Shown: positions 24,320 through 33,191 of the stretch, one piece after another
Position numbering within the stretch: position 1 is the stretch's first letter
How the letters are laid out: every line of letters begins with the position of its first letter
From: Rhodopseudomonas palustris
Lineage (GTDB): Bacteria; Pseudomonadota; Alphaproteobacteria; Rhizobiales; Xanthobacteraceae
DNA: 64,000 nucleotides
Direction of reading: 5' to 3'
Assembly: GCF_007005445.1 (NCBI RefSeq)
Contig: NZ_CP041387.1
Location: 3,497,001 to 3,561,000, forward strand
The notes under the pieces: model-generated
Told to the model about the DNA's origin: nothing
Seen by the model: only the letters and a program-made list of their open reading frames with translations
Database searches by the model: none
Position numbers and translations under genes: made by a program

Positions 24320-25037
24320 GCGGCGCGCCGGAGGCGGCCCGGCGTTCAGCCTTGCGCGCATACATCGCACGGTCGGCAGCCTCGAGCGCAGCGGCGCTGT
24401 CCATCTCCGGCGTCAGCATCGCCACCCCTGCGGAAATCCCGACCGCGATCGTCCGGTCGCCGTAGCGGATCGCCAGCGCATCGACCGCGGCCTCCAGCAC
24501 AGACGCCTTCGCATGCGCGTCCGCCTCGCCGAGATTCCACAACAGCAAGGCGAACTCGTCGCCGCCGAGCCGGCCGATCAGGTCGGATGCGCGAACGTGG
24601 CTCAGCAGCGCCTCGGTCACCGCCTTCAGCACCACGTCGCCGGCGGCATGGCCGAGCGAATCGTTCACCGGCTTGAGGCGGTCGACATCGAGCATGATCA
24701 GCGCGCCGCTGGCGCCATAGCGCTTGATATAGGCGAGCGCCCGGCCGAGCTCCCGCTCGAAGCCGCGGCGGTTGGCGATGCCGAGCAGGAAGTCGGTTTC
24801 GGCCGAGGCGCGCAGCAGGTCGATTTCCGCCAACGCAGCGGCGAGCTGGGCCTTCAGGCGCCGGATCTTGGCCTGCGGATCGGCCGGGAGCCTCCCCTCC
24901 GCGACCCGGGCCCGGGGCAAGGCTGAAGCCTGACGCGGCCCGGCCGGCGGCAGCTTGCGCTTCTTGGCAACCGGTTTGGCGGCCGGCCGATCGGCGGGGC
25001 GGCGGGGCTTTGCAGGGCGAACGGGCTTCTTTTTCAT
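24309..25037 (-). CDS. Diguanylate cyclase with basic N-terminal tail and I-site
   Basis: About 242 residues from ATG 25037. The first 60 are Lys/Arg/Pro/Ala-rich ([20 protein letters not shown]), then a short helix leads into a GGDEF domain with [20 protein letters not shown] and the intact signature [14 protein letters not shown] lies exactly five residues before GGDEF, the usual RxxD product-inhibition site, so it should be an active, feedback-controlled c-di-GMP synthase. No membrane segment is seen; the basic tail might bind nucleic acid or acidic lipid, which is a guess. A GTG start at 25061 is an alternative. Confidence 0.88.
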   Translation of the reverse strand: MKKKPVRPAKPRRPADRPAAKPVAKKRKLPPAGPRQASALPRARVAEGRLPADPQAKIRRLKAQLAAALAEIDLLRASAETDFLLGIANRRGFERELGRALAYIKRYGASGALIMLDVDRLKPVNDSLGHAAGDVVLKAVTEALLSHVRASDLIGRLGGDEFALLLWNLGEADAHAKASVLEAAVDALAIRYGDRTIAVGISAGVAMLTPEMDSAAALEAADRAMYARKAERRAASGAPLRR

Positions 25038-25190
25038 CAGAATCAGCCGAAGATTCGCCACAACACTTGCCGCTGTTCACCAAGAAAGGATAGTGCATTC
25101 CCGGCGCGTTGGCCGCGATCCGCAGGCGGCTCGCCGATTCCCACCTATACTTCTGGATTCTCGACAGAATCGCTCGAAAGACTCGATTTA

Positions 25191-25679
25191 ATGACAGCTC
25201 CCGTCGCGATCATCATGGGCAGCCAGTCGGACTGGGAGACGATGCGGCACGCCGCCGACACCCTGACCGCGCTCGATATCGCCCATGACGCCCAGATCGT
25301 TTCCGCGCACCGCACACCCGATCGCCTTTACGCCTTTGCCAAAGGCGCCAAGGCATCCGGATACCGCATCGTCATCGCCGGCGCCGGCGGGGCCGCGCAT
25401 CTGCCGGGGATGACCGCAGCGCTGACCGAACTGCCGGTGTTCGGCGTGCCGGTGGAGTCCAAGACGATGTCGGGACTGGATTCGCTGTACTCGATCGTGC
25501 AGATGCCGGCCGGCATCCCGGTCGGCACCTTGGCGATCGGCAGGGCCGGTGCCGTCAATGCAGCGCTGCTGGCGGCAAGCGTGCTGGCGCTGACCGATGC
25601 GGCGCTGGCGACGCGGCTGGCGGCCTGGCGCAAGGCGCAGACCGACTCGGTAGCCGCCCGTCCGGAGGGCGCAGCGTGA
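25191..25679 (+). CDS. purE: N5-carboxyaminoimidazole ribonucleotide mutase PurE
   Basis: A 162-residue class I PurE, purine biosynthesis step converting N5-CAIR to CAIR. It shows the family hallmarks [33 protein letters not shown] with the catalytic His, [15 protein letters not shown] and [20 protein letters not shown]. The stop codon overlaps the start of purK by four bases (GTGA), so the pair is translationally coupled as in most bacteria. Cytosolic, normally octameric. Confidence 0.97.
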   Translation: MTAPVAIIMGSQSDWETMRHAADTLTALDIAHDAQIVSAHRTPDRLYAFAKGAKASGYRIVIAGAGGAAHLPGMTAALTELPVFGVPVESKTMSGLDSLYSIVQMPAGIPVGTLAIGRAGAVNAALLAASVLALTDAALATRLAAWRKAQTDSVAARPEGAA

Positions 25680-26776
25680 GCGAATCCCATCGCGAACCGC
25701 TGAAGCCCGGCGACACCATCGGCATCCTCGGCGGCGGTCAGCTCGGCCGGATGCTGGCGCTGGCCGCAGCGCGACTCGGGCTGAAATGCCAGGTGTTCTC
25801 GCCCGACCCGGATTCGCCGGCATTCGACGTGGTGCAGAACGCCACCTGCGCCGAATATGCCGATGTCGAGGCGCTGGAAGCGTTCGCCTCCGAGGTCGAC
25901 GTCATCACCTATGAATTCGAGAACGTCCCGGCCTCCGCCGTGCTGGTGCTGGCGGCGCGCAAGCCGGTGCTGCCGAGCCACACCATCCTGGAGACCACCC
26001 AGGACCGGCTGGCAGAGAAAGACTTCGTCACCAGACTGGGAATCGGCACCGCCGCCTATGCCGACGTTACTTCGCCGCAGACGCTGCGCGACGCAGTGGC
26101 CCGGCTCGGCCTGCCTGCGGTGCTGAAGACGCGGCGGTTCGGTTACGACGGCAAGGGCCAGATGATGCTGCGCCCGGGCGACGATCCGGAAGCCGCCTGG
26201 GCCAGCCTCGAAACCCGCGCCGCGATTCTCGAAGCTTTTGTCCCGTTCGAGCGGGAGATCTCGGTGATCGCGGCACGCGGCGCGGACGGTCAGGTGGTGA
26301 GCTACGACGTCACCGAGAACGAGCACCGCGACCACATTCTGAAGGTTTCCAAGGTCCCGGCCGCAATCGCCGACGCCGTCGCCGACGAGGCCCGCCAGAT
26401 CGCCAAGACGATCGCCGACGCCCTCGGTTATGTCGGCGTGCTCGGGGTCGAGATGTTCGTGGTGCCGGCCGCCGACGGCACGAAAGTGCTGGTCAACGAG
26501 ATTGCCCCCCGGGTGCACAATTCCGGCCATTGGACGCTGGACGGCGCCTCGGTGTCGCAGTTCGAGCAGCATATCCGCGCGATCGCCGGCTGGCCGCTGG
26601 CCGAACCGGTGCGCCACGGTGCGGTGACCATGACCAACCTGATCGGCGACGACGTCCACGACTATGGTCGCTGGCTGACAGTTCCCGGTGCGACGGTGCA
26701 TTTGTACGGCAAGCGTCACGCGCTCCCCGGTCGCAAGATGGGCCACGTCACTGTGGTCGAGCCTCCGAAACGCTGA
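25676..26776 (+). CDS. purK: N5-carboxyaminoimidazole ribonucleotide synthase PurK
   Basis: A 366-residue ATP-grasp enzyme that makes N5-CAIR from AIR, bicarbonate and ATP. Motifs: [20 protein letters not shown] at the N-terminus, [24 protein letters not shown] in the ATP-grasp lid and [20 protein letters not shown] near the active site. Translation starts at GTG 25676 overlapping the purE stop. The product is passed directly to PurE. Confidence 0.97.
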   Translation: MSESHREPLKPGDTIGILGGGQLGRMLALAAARLGLKCQVFSPDPDSPAFDVVQNATCAEYADVEALEAFASEVDVITYEFENVPASAVLVLAARKPVLPSHTILETTQDRLAEKDFVTRLGIGTAAYADVTSPQTLRDAVARLGLPAVLKTRRFGYDGKGQMMLRPGDDPEAAWASLETRAAILEAFVPFEREISVIAARGADGQVVSYDVTENEHRDHILKVSKVPAAIADAVADEARQIAKTIADALGYVGVLGVEMFVVPAADGTKVLVNEIAPRVHNSGHWTLDGASVSQFEQHIRAIAGWPLAEPVRHGAVTMTNLIGDDVHDYGRWLTVPGATVHLYGKRHALPGRKMGHVTVVEPPKR

Positions 26777-26932
26777 CGGAACCGACCAACGTTGCAGAAC
26801 TTAATTGTCGTGTCAGGTGGACATTGCCGGCCCGATCTGGTACATGGGCGCCCTCTAGGTGGAGGGCCTGGCCGTTGTCGGCCCCGCCTAATCCGATAAA
26901 TTCCGATCCGATCACTCTGAAGAGGATGCCGC

Positions 26933-27196
26933 GTGCAGGTTCTCGTTCGCGATAACAACGTCGATCAAGCCCTCAAGGCGCTGAAGAAGAAGATGCAGCG
27001 CGAGGGGATTTTCCGCGAGATGAAGCTGCGCGGACATTACGAGAAGCCGTCCGAGAAGAAGGCGCGCGAGAAGGCGGAAGCCGTACGCCGCGCCCGCAAG
27101 CTCGCCCGCAAGAAGCTGCAGCGCGAAGGCCTGCTGCCGAGCAAGCCGAAGCCGGCTTTCGGCGCGGATCGCCGTCCGGCTGCGGCGGCGCGCTAA
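26933..27196 (+). CDS. rpsU: 30S ribosomal protein S21
   Basis: An 87-residue S21 with GTG start ([20 protein letters not shown]), then [19 protein letters not shown] and a long basic tail. It is longer than the 71-residue E. coli form because of an Ala/Lys/Arg-rich C-terminal extension, usual for alphaproteobacteria. It assists 30S initiation near the anti-Shine-Dalgarno region. A strong terminator follows 38 bases after the stop, so it is probably transcribed alone. Confidence 0.95.
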   Translation: MQVLVRDNNVDQALKALKKKMQREGIFREMKLRGHYEKPSEKKAREKAEAVRRARKLARKKLQREGLLPSKPKPAFGADRRPAAAAR

Positions 27197-27234
27197 TCGC
27201 GCCTTTCAGCGACGAACCGAACTGAATTTGAAGA

Positions 27235-27259
27235 ACGCGGGCCCCGGGCTCGCGTTTTT
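27235..27259 (+). terminator. Rho-independent terminator of rpsU
   Basis: ACGCGGGCC and GGCTCGCGT arms (one G-T pair) around a tight loop, immediately followed by TTTTTC. It lies 38 bases after the rpsU stop. Confidence 0.8.
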
Positions 27260-27302
27260 CGTTGCTGCTCCGATCGCCGCATCTTGCGGTCCGCAGACAA
27301 CA

Positions 27303-27329
27303 AAATGCCCGAGACGAGCCCGGGCATTT
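27303..27329 (-). terminator. Terminator of the 27.4-28.1 kb hypothetical gene
   Basis: AAATGCCCG and CGGGCATTT arms around nine bases. Read on the minus strand the hairpin is followed by TTTTG and lies 25 bases after the stop of the minus-strand gene. Being symmetrical, it may also back up rpsU termination. Confidence 0.75.
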
Positions 27330-27354
27330 CCTGGTGTGGATAACGCCTGCGTCC

Positions 27355-28086
27355 TTACCGCGGCAGCACCGAGTGGATCACCGACTTCGCGGTGAACAGC
27401 ACATCCTCGGCGACCGATGGCTTGCGGGCGGCAGCGCCCTCACCCGACGACTCCGCGCGAGCTGCCGGGATATCGGCCGGGGGGGTCGGCCGGCGCTGAT
27501 CGCCGTCGCTCAGATCGGCGGCGTCGGCCGGACGGATGCTGACCGGGACCGACGCGGCTGTCGCCGACACATTGGCATTGGGCACGATCGACGAATTGCC
27601 GAGCGCGACGTTGACCGCAGGCGGCAGTGCCGGGGCGGCGACGCGCGTCGTCTCCTGCAGCCGGGGCAGCTCCTGCGCCCGTAGCGGCGGCTCCGGCGAT
27701 TTCAACGGCTCCGGGGCGCGACCGCTCACTTCCTTGAGGCGCGGGGCCTCGGCCGGGGCGGACGCACGCAGCCGCTCGACAGCGGCGCGCAGCACCTGAT
27801 TGGGATCGCGGGCCGGCTCGCTCTTGGCGGGCTTCTCCTTGTCGGTGCCGAGCTTGACCTTGAGCGGCTCGCTCTTCACCGGCTCGCTCCTGGCGGGCTC
27901 CGGCGCCATCGTGGCGGCGACCGGCTCGGCCGGCTTGGCCGCCTTGGCGGCGTCTTGCTGCGCGGCGGCAGGAGGCGCATCGGGCCTGGCGACGATATAC
28001 TGATTGACGACGTAAGCAGCGATCACGGTCGCGACCACCGACGGCAGAATCTGCCCGAGAAGTTTTTCGGTGATGAATTTGAGCAT
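27355..28086 (-). CDS. Membrane-anchored Ala/Pro-rich hypothetical protein
   Basis: A 243-residue protein I do not recognise. Residues 1-35 (MLKFITEKLLGQILPSVVAT, then VIAAYVVNQYIVA) give one N-terminal membrane segment. The remainder is low-complexity and rich in Ala, Pro, Glu and Lys, with repeated short units such as EPARSEP, KSEPL, KSEPARDP, so it is probably disordered and periplasmic. The C-terminus (SVAEDVLFTAKSVIHSVLPR) is amphipathic. TonB- or envelope-spacer-like use is conceivable but not supported. It has its own terminator and no operon partner. Confidence 0.6.
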   Translation of the reverse strand: MLKFITEKLLGQILPSVVATVIAAYVVNQYIVARPDAPPAAAQQDAAKAAKPAEPVAATMAPEPARSEPVKSEPLKVKLGTDKEKPAKSEPARDPNQVLRAAVERLRASAPAEAPRLKEVSGRAPEPLKSPEPPLRAQELPRLQETTRVAAPALPPAVNVALGNSSIVPNANVSATAASVPVSIRPADAADLSDGDQRRPTPPADIPAARAESSGEGAAARKPSVAEDVLFTAKSVIHSVLPR

Positions 28087-28232
28087 GGCGGGCCTCTTAC
28101 CAGCAAAGGTGATGCTGGAACTTTGAGGCTGATTGAGGGATCAACTGCGACCGATCGGTGGCACCGGAGCGCGTATACTCGAGCGCCACCAAGCGGTTTA
28201 CGGGGCCGCGGGGGCGGCCACTTTTCGAGAGT

Positions 28233-28520
28233 TCAAGCTTTCAGTTCGATCTCGAGAAACACGATTTCGGCGGCGGATTCGTTGCGAACGTCGTGCTCGA
28301 CACCGGCCTTGCGAGCGTAGGACCGGCCGGCCTTGAGCTGAGCGATCGACCGCGTGCCATCCGGCGCCACGATGGTCATCTCGCCATCGGCCATCGGCAC
28401 CACGACGTAGTCCATGCCGTGAGTGTGATGGCCAGTCGCCGACCCCGGCGGCAGCCGCCACTCGGTGACCCGCACTTCGGCGTTATCGATCTGAATTTCG
28501 GATTTTGCCGCAACCGTCAT
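28233..28520 (-). CDS. Cupin-domain protein
   Basis: A 95-residue single-domain cupin from ATG 28520. Cupin motif 1 is visible as GHHTHGMDYVVVPMADGEM (His ligands with a later Glu-like position), and motif 2 near AGRSYARKAGVEHDVRNES. Such small cupins bind a metal and may be isomerases, dioxygenases or sensors; the substrate cannot be told. The frame is open upstream to 28733 but that part lacks cupin character. It lies divergent from a VOC-family protein gene. Confidence 0.8.
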   Translation of the reverse strand: MTVAAKSEIQIDNAEVRVTEWRLPPGSATGHHTHGMDYVVVPMADGEMTIVAPDGTRSIAQLKAGRSYARKAGVEHDVRNESAAEIVFLEIELKA

Positions 28521-28723
28521 GACGTTCTTTCTCCGGGCGAGAGCACTGCCAACCAATCGACCGATACCACTGATCGGCCGGCCCGACATCCGGCGATCCG
28601 ACGCCGGGGCCATGCGCACGATCAGCGCGGCGATGTGCGGACGGTATCGCCAGATGGGCGGCTGACGGTATAGTCGGCGCGCACCCTCAGGGTGAAAACG
28701 CCAAGGAGCACACGGGAAACGCC

Positions 28724-29098
28724 ATGTTTTCACACGTCATGATCGGCACCAACAATCTCGAAGCGGCGAAGGATTTCTACGACAAGCTGCTCGGCACGCT
28801 CGGCATCGCGCCGGCGATGGTCGACCGTCATCGCATCTTCTATCGCACCAAGACCGGCACTTTCGCAGTCAGCAAGCCGATCAACGGCGAGCCGGCGACC
28901 GCCGCCAACGGCGGCACGATCGGGTTCGTGGCGAAGTCCCAGGAAGAGGCCGACGCCTGGCACGCCACCGGCGTCGCCAATGGCGCCACGAGTTGCGAAG
29001 ACCCGCCCGGCATCCGCGCGATGGGCGACATGAAGCTCTACCTCGCCTACCTGCGCGACCCGGACGGCAACAAGCTCTGCGTGATGCACCGGATGTGA
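28724..29098 (+). CDS. VOC-superfamily (glyoxalase/bleomycin resistance-like) protein
   Basis: A 124-residue protein with the paired beta-alpha-beta-beta-beta layout of the vicinal oxygen chelate fold: FSHVMIGTNNLEAAKDFYDK at the start and MKLYLAYLRDPDGNKLCVMH at the end. A His near the start (SHVMIG) and the terminal KLC (where many members have an E metal ligand) frame the metal site, so activity may be altered. Function is not predictable beyond the family. An AAGGAG ribosome site precedes the ATG. Confidence 0.85.
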   Translation: MFSHVMIGTNNLEAAKDFYDKLLGTLGIAPAMVDRHRIFYRTKTGTFAVSKPINGEPATAANGGTIGFVAKSQEEADAWHATGVANGATSCEDPPGIRAMGDMKLYLAYLRDPDGNKLCVMHRM

Positions 29099-29114
29099 GG
29101 CTTACACCAACCTC

Positions 29115-29203
29115 CGTGATGCCCGGCCCTGTGCCGGGCATCCACGTCTTTCGGCATCGACGCGCAGCAAGACGTGGATGGCCGGGACGAGCCCGGCCAT
29201 GAC
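29115..29203. repeat. REP-like dispersed palindrome, copy 2
   Basis: GTGATGCCCGGCCCTGTGCC ... ACGTGGATGGCCGGGACGAG then CCCGGCCATGAC. It has the same length, ends and orientation as the element at 17102-17190. Here it lies just downstream of the VOC gene, before a terminator. Confidence 0.85.
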
Positions 29204-29229
29204 GTGGATAGTGGGTCTGGACCAAACAA

Positions 29230-29257
29230 AAACGCCCGGCCTTGCGGCCGGGCGTTT
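29230..29257. terminator. Bidirectional terminator between the VOC gene and pntB
   Basis: AACGCCCGGCC, loop TTGC, then GGCCGGGCGTT followed by TCGTTTC on the plus strand and TTTGTTT on the minus strand. An 11-bp G/C-rich stem between two convergent genes, so it probably ends both transcripts. Confidence 0.85.
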
Positions 29258-29280
29258 CGTTTCTGGCAGGGCGTCGGCGC

Positions 29281-30684
29281 TTAGTGCGCCATCGCCTTGA
29301 CGATGTTCTCGGTCATCTTCTTGGCGTCGCCGAGCAGCATCATGGTGTTGTCGCGATAGAACAGCGGGTTGTCGATGCCGGCGTAACCGGAAGCGAGCGA
29401 CCGCTTGATGAACATCACGGTGCCGGCCTTCCAGACCTGCAGCACCGGCATGCCGTAGATCGGCGAAGTCGGATCCTCTTCGGCCGCCGGGTTGGTGACG
29501 TCGTTGGCGCCGATCACGAACGCGACGTCGGCCTGCGCGAACTCCGAGTTGATGTCCTCGAGCTCGAACACCTCGTCGTACGGCACGTTGGCTTCGGCGA
29601 GCAGCACGTTCATATGACCAGGCATACGACCGGCGACCGGGTGAATTGCGTACTTCACCTCGACGCCTTCCTTCTTCAGCGAGTCGGCCATTTCACGCAG
29701 CGCGTGCTGGGCCTGCGCCACCGCCATGCCGTAACCCGGCACGATGATGACCTTCTGCGCGTTCTTCATGATGAAGGCCGCATCGTCCGCCGAGCCGAGC
29801 TTGGCCGGGCGCTGTTCGCCGCCGCCGGCGCCGGCCGCGGCGGTCTCGCCGCCGAAGCCGCCGAGGATCACCGAGATGAACGACCGGTTCATGCCCTTGC
29901 ACATGATGTAGGACAGGATCGCACCGGAGGAGCCGACCAGCGCGCCGGTGATGATCAGCGCCGAATTGCCGAGCGTGAAGCCGATGCCGGCCGCGGCCCA
30001 CCCCGAGTAGGAGTTGAGCATCGAAATCACCACCGGCATGTCGGCGCCGCCGATCGGGATGATGATCAGGATGCCGAGCAGCAGCGCGACGCCGGTGATC
30101 ACCCAGAACGCGATCGGATCGCCGGTTGCGACCAGATACACGATCGCCGCGACCATCAACACGCCGAGCGCGATGTTCACCACGTGCCGAGCCGGCAGCA
30201 GGATAGGCGCGCCGCTCATGCGGCCGGACAGCTTCATGAACGCGATCACCGAACCGGTGAAGGTCAGAGCACCGATCGCGACGCCGAGCGACATTTCCAC
30301 GAGGCTGGCGCCGTGAATGTTGCCCGGCGTGCCGATGTCGAACGCACCCGGCGCATAGAACGCGCCGGCGGCGACCAGCACCGCGGCCATACCGACCAGC
30401 GAGTGGAAGGCGGCGACCAGTTCGGGCATCGAGGTCATCGGCACGCGCTTGGCGATCACCGCGCCGATGCCGCCGCCGATCGCGACGCCCGCGATCACGA
30501 GAATCCAGCCGATAAAGTCGGCCGGCGGGTGGCCGGCGAGCGTGGTGGCGATGGCGATCGCCATACCGGTCATGCCCATCAGGTTGCCCTGACGGCTGGT
30601 GGCCGGGGACGACAGACCGCGCAGCGACAGAATGAACAGGACGCCGGCGATCAGATACAGAAGTGCGGAAAGATTGGCGTTCAT
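29281..30684 (-). CDS. pntB: NAD(P) transhydrogenase subunit beta
   Basis: A 467-residue PntB. The N-terminal half is membrane-embedded (LSALLYLIAGVLFILSL onward, about nine segments). The C-terminal NADP(H)-binding domain III contains VIIVPGYGMAVAQAQHALRE, AIHPVAGRMPGHMNVLLAEA, VIGANDVTNPAAEEDPTSPI and KRSLASGYAGIDNPLFYRDN. With PntAA and PntAB it couples proton entry to hydride transfer from NADH to NADP+, a major NADPH source. It is the third gene of the operon. Confidence 0.96.
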   Translation of the reverse strand: MNANLSALLYLIAGVLFILSLRGLSSPATSRQGNLMGMTGMAIAIATTLAGHPPADFIGWILVIAGVAIGGGIGAVIAKRVPMTSMPELVAAFHSLVGMAAVLVAAGAFYAPGAFDIGTPGNIHGASLVEMSLGVAIGALTFTGSVIAFMKLSGRMSGAPILLPARHVVNIALGVLMVAAIVYLVATGDPIAFWVITGVALLLGILIIIPIGGADMPVVISMLNSYSGWAAAGIGFTLGNSALIITGALVGSSGAILSYIMCKGMNRSFISVILGGFGGETAAAGAGGGEQRPAKLGSADDAAFIMKNAQKVIIVPGYGMAVAQAQHALREMADSLKKEGVEVKYAIHPVAGRMPGHMNVLLAEANVPYDEVFELEDINSEFAQADVAFVIGANDVTNPAAEEDPTSPIYGMPVLQVWKAGTVMFIKRSLASGYAGIDNPLFYRDNTMMLLGDAKKMTENIVKAMAH

Positions 30685-30697
30685 CGACGGCCCCTAC

Positions 30698-31021
30698 TCA
30701 CTTCTGCTTCTTCTTGTACATCGCCAGCATGCGCTGGGTGACAAGGAAGCCGCCGAAGATGTTGATACTTGCGAAGATCAGCGCGACGAAGCCGAAGCCG
30801 CGCGCCCACAGCGGACCGTTGTCGTCGCCGACCAGCGACACGCCGACGGCGAGCAGCGCACCGACCACGATCACCGACGAGATCGCGTTGGTCACCGACA
30901 TCAGCGGCGTGTGCAGCGCGGGGGTCACCGACCACACCACGAAGTAGCCGACGAACACGGCGAGGACGAAAATCGACAGCCGAAACACGAACGGATCGAC
31001 CGCTTGAACCATATGCTCCAT
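30698..31021 (-). CDS. pntAB: NAD(P) transhydrogenase membrane subunit alpha part 2
   Basis: A 107-residue protein with three to four membrane segments ([60 protein letters not shown]). It corresponds to the membrane half of the E. coli PntA C-terminus, encoded separately in alphaproteobacteria. It lies between pntAA and pntB with gaps of 25 and 13 bases. Confidence 0.95.
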   Translation of the reverse strand: MEHMVQAVDPFVFRLSIFVLAVFVGYFVVWSVTPALHTPLMSVTNAISSVIVVGALLAVGVSLVGDDNGPLWARGFGFVALIFASINIFGGFLVTQRMLAMYKKKQK

Positions 31022-31046
31022 AGCAACTCTCCTTAAGCGGTCGCGC

Positions 31047-32174
31047 TCACGCCGACTTGGGCTGGAAGTTCGGATGAACGACGGCGCCGTCGCGCGTCAG
31101 CGCGGTGGCCTTCACCAGTTCGTCGTCCCAATTCACCGCCAGCGCCTTCTCCTTGTTGACCATGGTCTCGAAGAAGCTCAGCAGATTGCGCGCATAAAGG
31201 GCCGAAGCCGACGCCGCGACGCGGCCGGCGACGTTGGTGTAGCCGACGATCTTGACGCCATCGATCTCGACGATTTGCCCGGGGACCGCGCCCTCGACGT
31301 TGCCGCCGCGTTCGACCGCGAGGTCGACCAGCACCGAGCCGGGCTTCATCGACTTCACCATCTCGGCGGTGACGAGGCGCGGCGCGGGCCGGCCCGGAAT
31401 CAGCGCGGTGGTGATGACGATGTCCTGCTTCTTGATGTGTTCGGCGGTCAGAGCGGCCTGCTTGGCCTGATACTCTTTCGACATTTCCTTGGCGTAGCCG
31501 CCGGCCGTCTGGGCGTTCTTGAACTCCTCGTCCTCGACCGCGAGGAACTTGGCGCCCAAGCTCTCGACCTGCTCCTTGGTGGCGGGGCGCACGTCGGTCG
31601 CGGTGACGATGGCGCCGAGACGACGCGCGGTGGCGATCGCCTGCAGACCGGCGACGCCGACGCCCATGATGAACACCTTGGCGGCGGGCACGGTGCCGGC
31701 CGCGGTCATCATCATCGGCATGGCCCGGCCGAACGTTTCGGCGCCGTCGATCACGGCGCGATAGCCGGCGAGGTTGGCCTGACTCGACAGCACGTCCATG
31801 ACCTGCGCGCGGGTGATGCGCGGCATCAGTTCCATCGCGAAGGCGGCGATGCCGGCATCGGCCATGCTCTTCAGCGCAGCGTCATTGCCGTACGGGTCCA
31901 TGATCGCCAGCACCAGCGCACCGCGCTTATAGCTGGCGAGTTCGGACGCCTCCGGACGCTTCACCTTGAAGACGACATCGGCGTCCTTCAGAGCGTCGGC
32001 GGATACGGTGGCCCCGGCGGCAGTGAAATCGGAATCCGGCAGGCCGGACTTGAGGCCCGCGCCCGGCTCGACCGCGACTTCGGCGCCGAGAGCTTTCAGC
32101 TTCTTGACCGTGTCGGGCGTCGCCGCGACGCGCGGCTCGGCGGGATCTTGTTCTTTGGCAACAGCAATCTTCAT
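31047..32174 (-). CDS. pntAA: NAD(P) transhydrogenase subunit alpha part 1
   Basis: A 375-residue soluble NAD(H)-binding domain I, similar in fold to alanine dehydrogenase. [20 protein letters not shown] sets the start at 32174; [20 protein letters not shown] is the nucleotide-binding glycine motif, and [20 protein letters not shown] with [10 protein letters not shown] follows. It is the first gene of pntAA-pntAB-pntB. The frame is open 20 codons further upstream without family similarity. Confidence 0.95.
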   Translation of the reverse strand: MKIAVAKEQDPAEPRVAATPDTVKKLKALGAEVAVEPGAGLKSGLPDSDFTAAGATVSADALKDADVVFKVKRPEASELASYKRGALVLAIMDPYGNDAALKSMADAGIAAFAMELMPRITRAQVMDVLSSQANLAGYRAVIDGAETFGRAMPMMMTAAGTVPAAKVFIMGVGVAGLQAIATARRLGAIVTATDVRPATKEQVESLGAKFLAVEDEEFKNAQTAGGYAKEMSKEYQAKQAALTAEHIKKQDIVITTALIPGRPAPRLVTAEMVKSMKPGSVLVDLAVERGGNVEGAVPGQIVEIDGVKIVGYTNVAGRVAASASALYARNLLSFFETMVNKEKALAVNWDDELVKATALTRDGAVVHPNFQPKSA

Positions 32175-32218
32175 GGAGCCTCCGGCGGCGCGAAGCACGC
32201 GCGTGAGCGAGCGAGATA

Positions 32219-32267
32219 TGCGCGCACCCCGCAAAAGTGGGACCGGTTTTGCGACCGGGATGCGCGC
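32219..32267. repeat. Dispersed palindrome upstream of pntAA
   Basis: GCGCGC, CCCC, GCAAAA on the left mirror TTTTGC, CGGG, GCGCGC on the right, with GTGGGACCGG in the middle. It fits the GCAAAAGTGGNNACCGGTTTTGC-type intergenic repeat I associate with Bradyrhizobium-group genomes. It lies 45 bases upstream of pntAA, within its likely leader or promoter. Confidence 0.65.
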
Positions 32268-32281
32268 TTACTTATTTGTTT

Positions 32282-32331
32282 GGAGAACGTCCAGGCGGCA
32301 AACCGGACTCCACTTTGCCGGAACGTTCTCC
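32282..32331. repeat. Second palindrome next to the first, upstream of pntAA
   Basis: Outer arms GGAGAACGT (32282-32290) and ACGTTCTCC (32323-32331), inner arms GGCAAA (32297-32302) and TTTGCC (32314-32319). The centre ACCGGACTCCAC loosely echoes the neighbouring repeat, so both may derive from one family. It lies between pntAA and the coxIV-like gene and could terminate the latter. Confidence 0.6.
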
Positions 32332-32369
32332 GAGAGAGCGCCGCGTGTAACGGCGCACTCCAGCACAGA

Positions 32370-32522
32370 TCAAGTCAGGAAAATGCCCATGAGGGCGACG
32401 ATCACGATGACGGCGGCGGTGCCGTACTTCACCAGCTTGATGAACCCTTCATAGGTCTGCTCATGCGCGGCGTAGTCGTTGCCATCGGCAGTCGTGTAGG
32501 CAAACTCGTGGTGCTCTGCCAT
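32370..32522 (-). CDS. aa3-type cytochrome c oxidase subunit IV
   Basis: A 50-residue protein translated from ATG 32522: MAEHHEFAYTTADGNDYAAH, then EQTYEGFIKLVKYGTAAVIV and IVALMGIFLT. It has a hydrophilic N-terminus and a single membrane helix, exactly the plan of bacterial aa3 oxidase subunit IV (the Y-x-x-HExTYxGF pattern is diagnostic). That subunit packs against subunits I and III and is dispensable in Paracoccus. GGAGAGACGA precedes the ATG as ribosome site. No coxABC genes are nearby; it is solitary, upstream of the pnt operon, as often seen in this group. Confidence 0.9.
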   Translation of the reverse strand: MAEHHEFAYTTADGNDYAAHEQTYEGFIKLVKYGTAAVIVIVALMGIFLT

Positions 32523-32807
32523 TCGTCTCTCCGACATCTTCGGGAAGTGGGGGATGCACTTAGCGCAATCTTATTGCGAGAGCAACGGCACTGCAGCAAT
32601 TGTCAGCCTAGCCAGTTTGGGTTCATTCCAAAGTCTAGGCCCGCCGTCACCGATCGCCGGCGCAGTGTGATCGCAACAGACGATTAGAACAAGCTCTTAC
32701 GAGGCGATTGCAACAACCGCTGGCTGATTATTCCGCATCGCGGAGCAGCCGCGCGATATGATGAAATGATCGCGCGATCGAAGTGCGACGCGACCGTCGA
32801 CAGCGCG
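32523..32807. other. Intergenic region upstream of the coxIV gene
   Basis: About 285 bases with no gene. CGCAAT-CTT-ATTGCG (32564-32578) is a perfect 6-base inverted repeat 42 bases before the coxIV start codon and could be a regulatory site. Nothing else stood out. Confidence 0.4.
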
Positions 32808-33191
32808 TCAGGCCGGCCAGTTGTCACGTATCCAGCGCGTGAGGCTGGCCTCGCTGACTTCGCCGGCGGCGAGGGAGAGAATCATCGCCGCCGCATCCGC
32901 CTCAGAGACGATGAAGTCGATGCCGTTCACGCCAAGGAACGTATAGAGCGCCAGCAGCGAGGTTCGCTTGTTGCCGTCGACGAACGGATGGTTTCGCGCA
33001 ATGCCGAAGGCGTAGGCGGCTGCGAGTTCGGGCAGCTCAGCCTGCTCGTACGTCCATTTGTTACGCGGTCGATCCAGGGCTGATTCAAGCATGCCCTCGT
33101 CGCGCAGCCCGGCGGCACCACCGTGAATCGAAAGCTGCTCGTCGTGTATGGCGACGATCATTTGCCGCGTGAGCCAGAACGGCTCGGTCAT
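32808..33191 (-). CDS. doc: Doc-type (Fic fold) toxin
   Basis: A 127-residue death-on-curing protein. The Fic-fold motif is HPFVDGNKRT at residues 68-77, with Lys in the position where AMPylating Fic proteins have Gly-Arg, as in P1 Doc, which phosphorylates EF-Tu. IHDEQLSIHGGAAGLRDEGM and LESALDRPRNK are also Doc-like. The start overlaps the antitoxin stop by four bases. It appears complete. Partner is an AbrB-type antitoxin rather than the Phd seen in P1. Confidence 0.92.
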   Translation of the reverse strand: MTEPFWLTRQMIVAIHDEQLSIHGGAAGLRDEGMLESALDRPRNKWTYEQAELPELAAAYAFGIARNHPFVDGNKRTSLLALYTFLGVNGIDFIVSEADAAAMILSLAAGEVSEASLTRWIRDNWPA

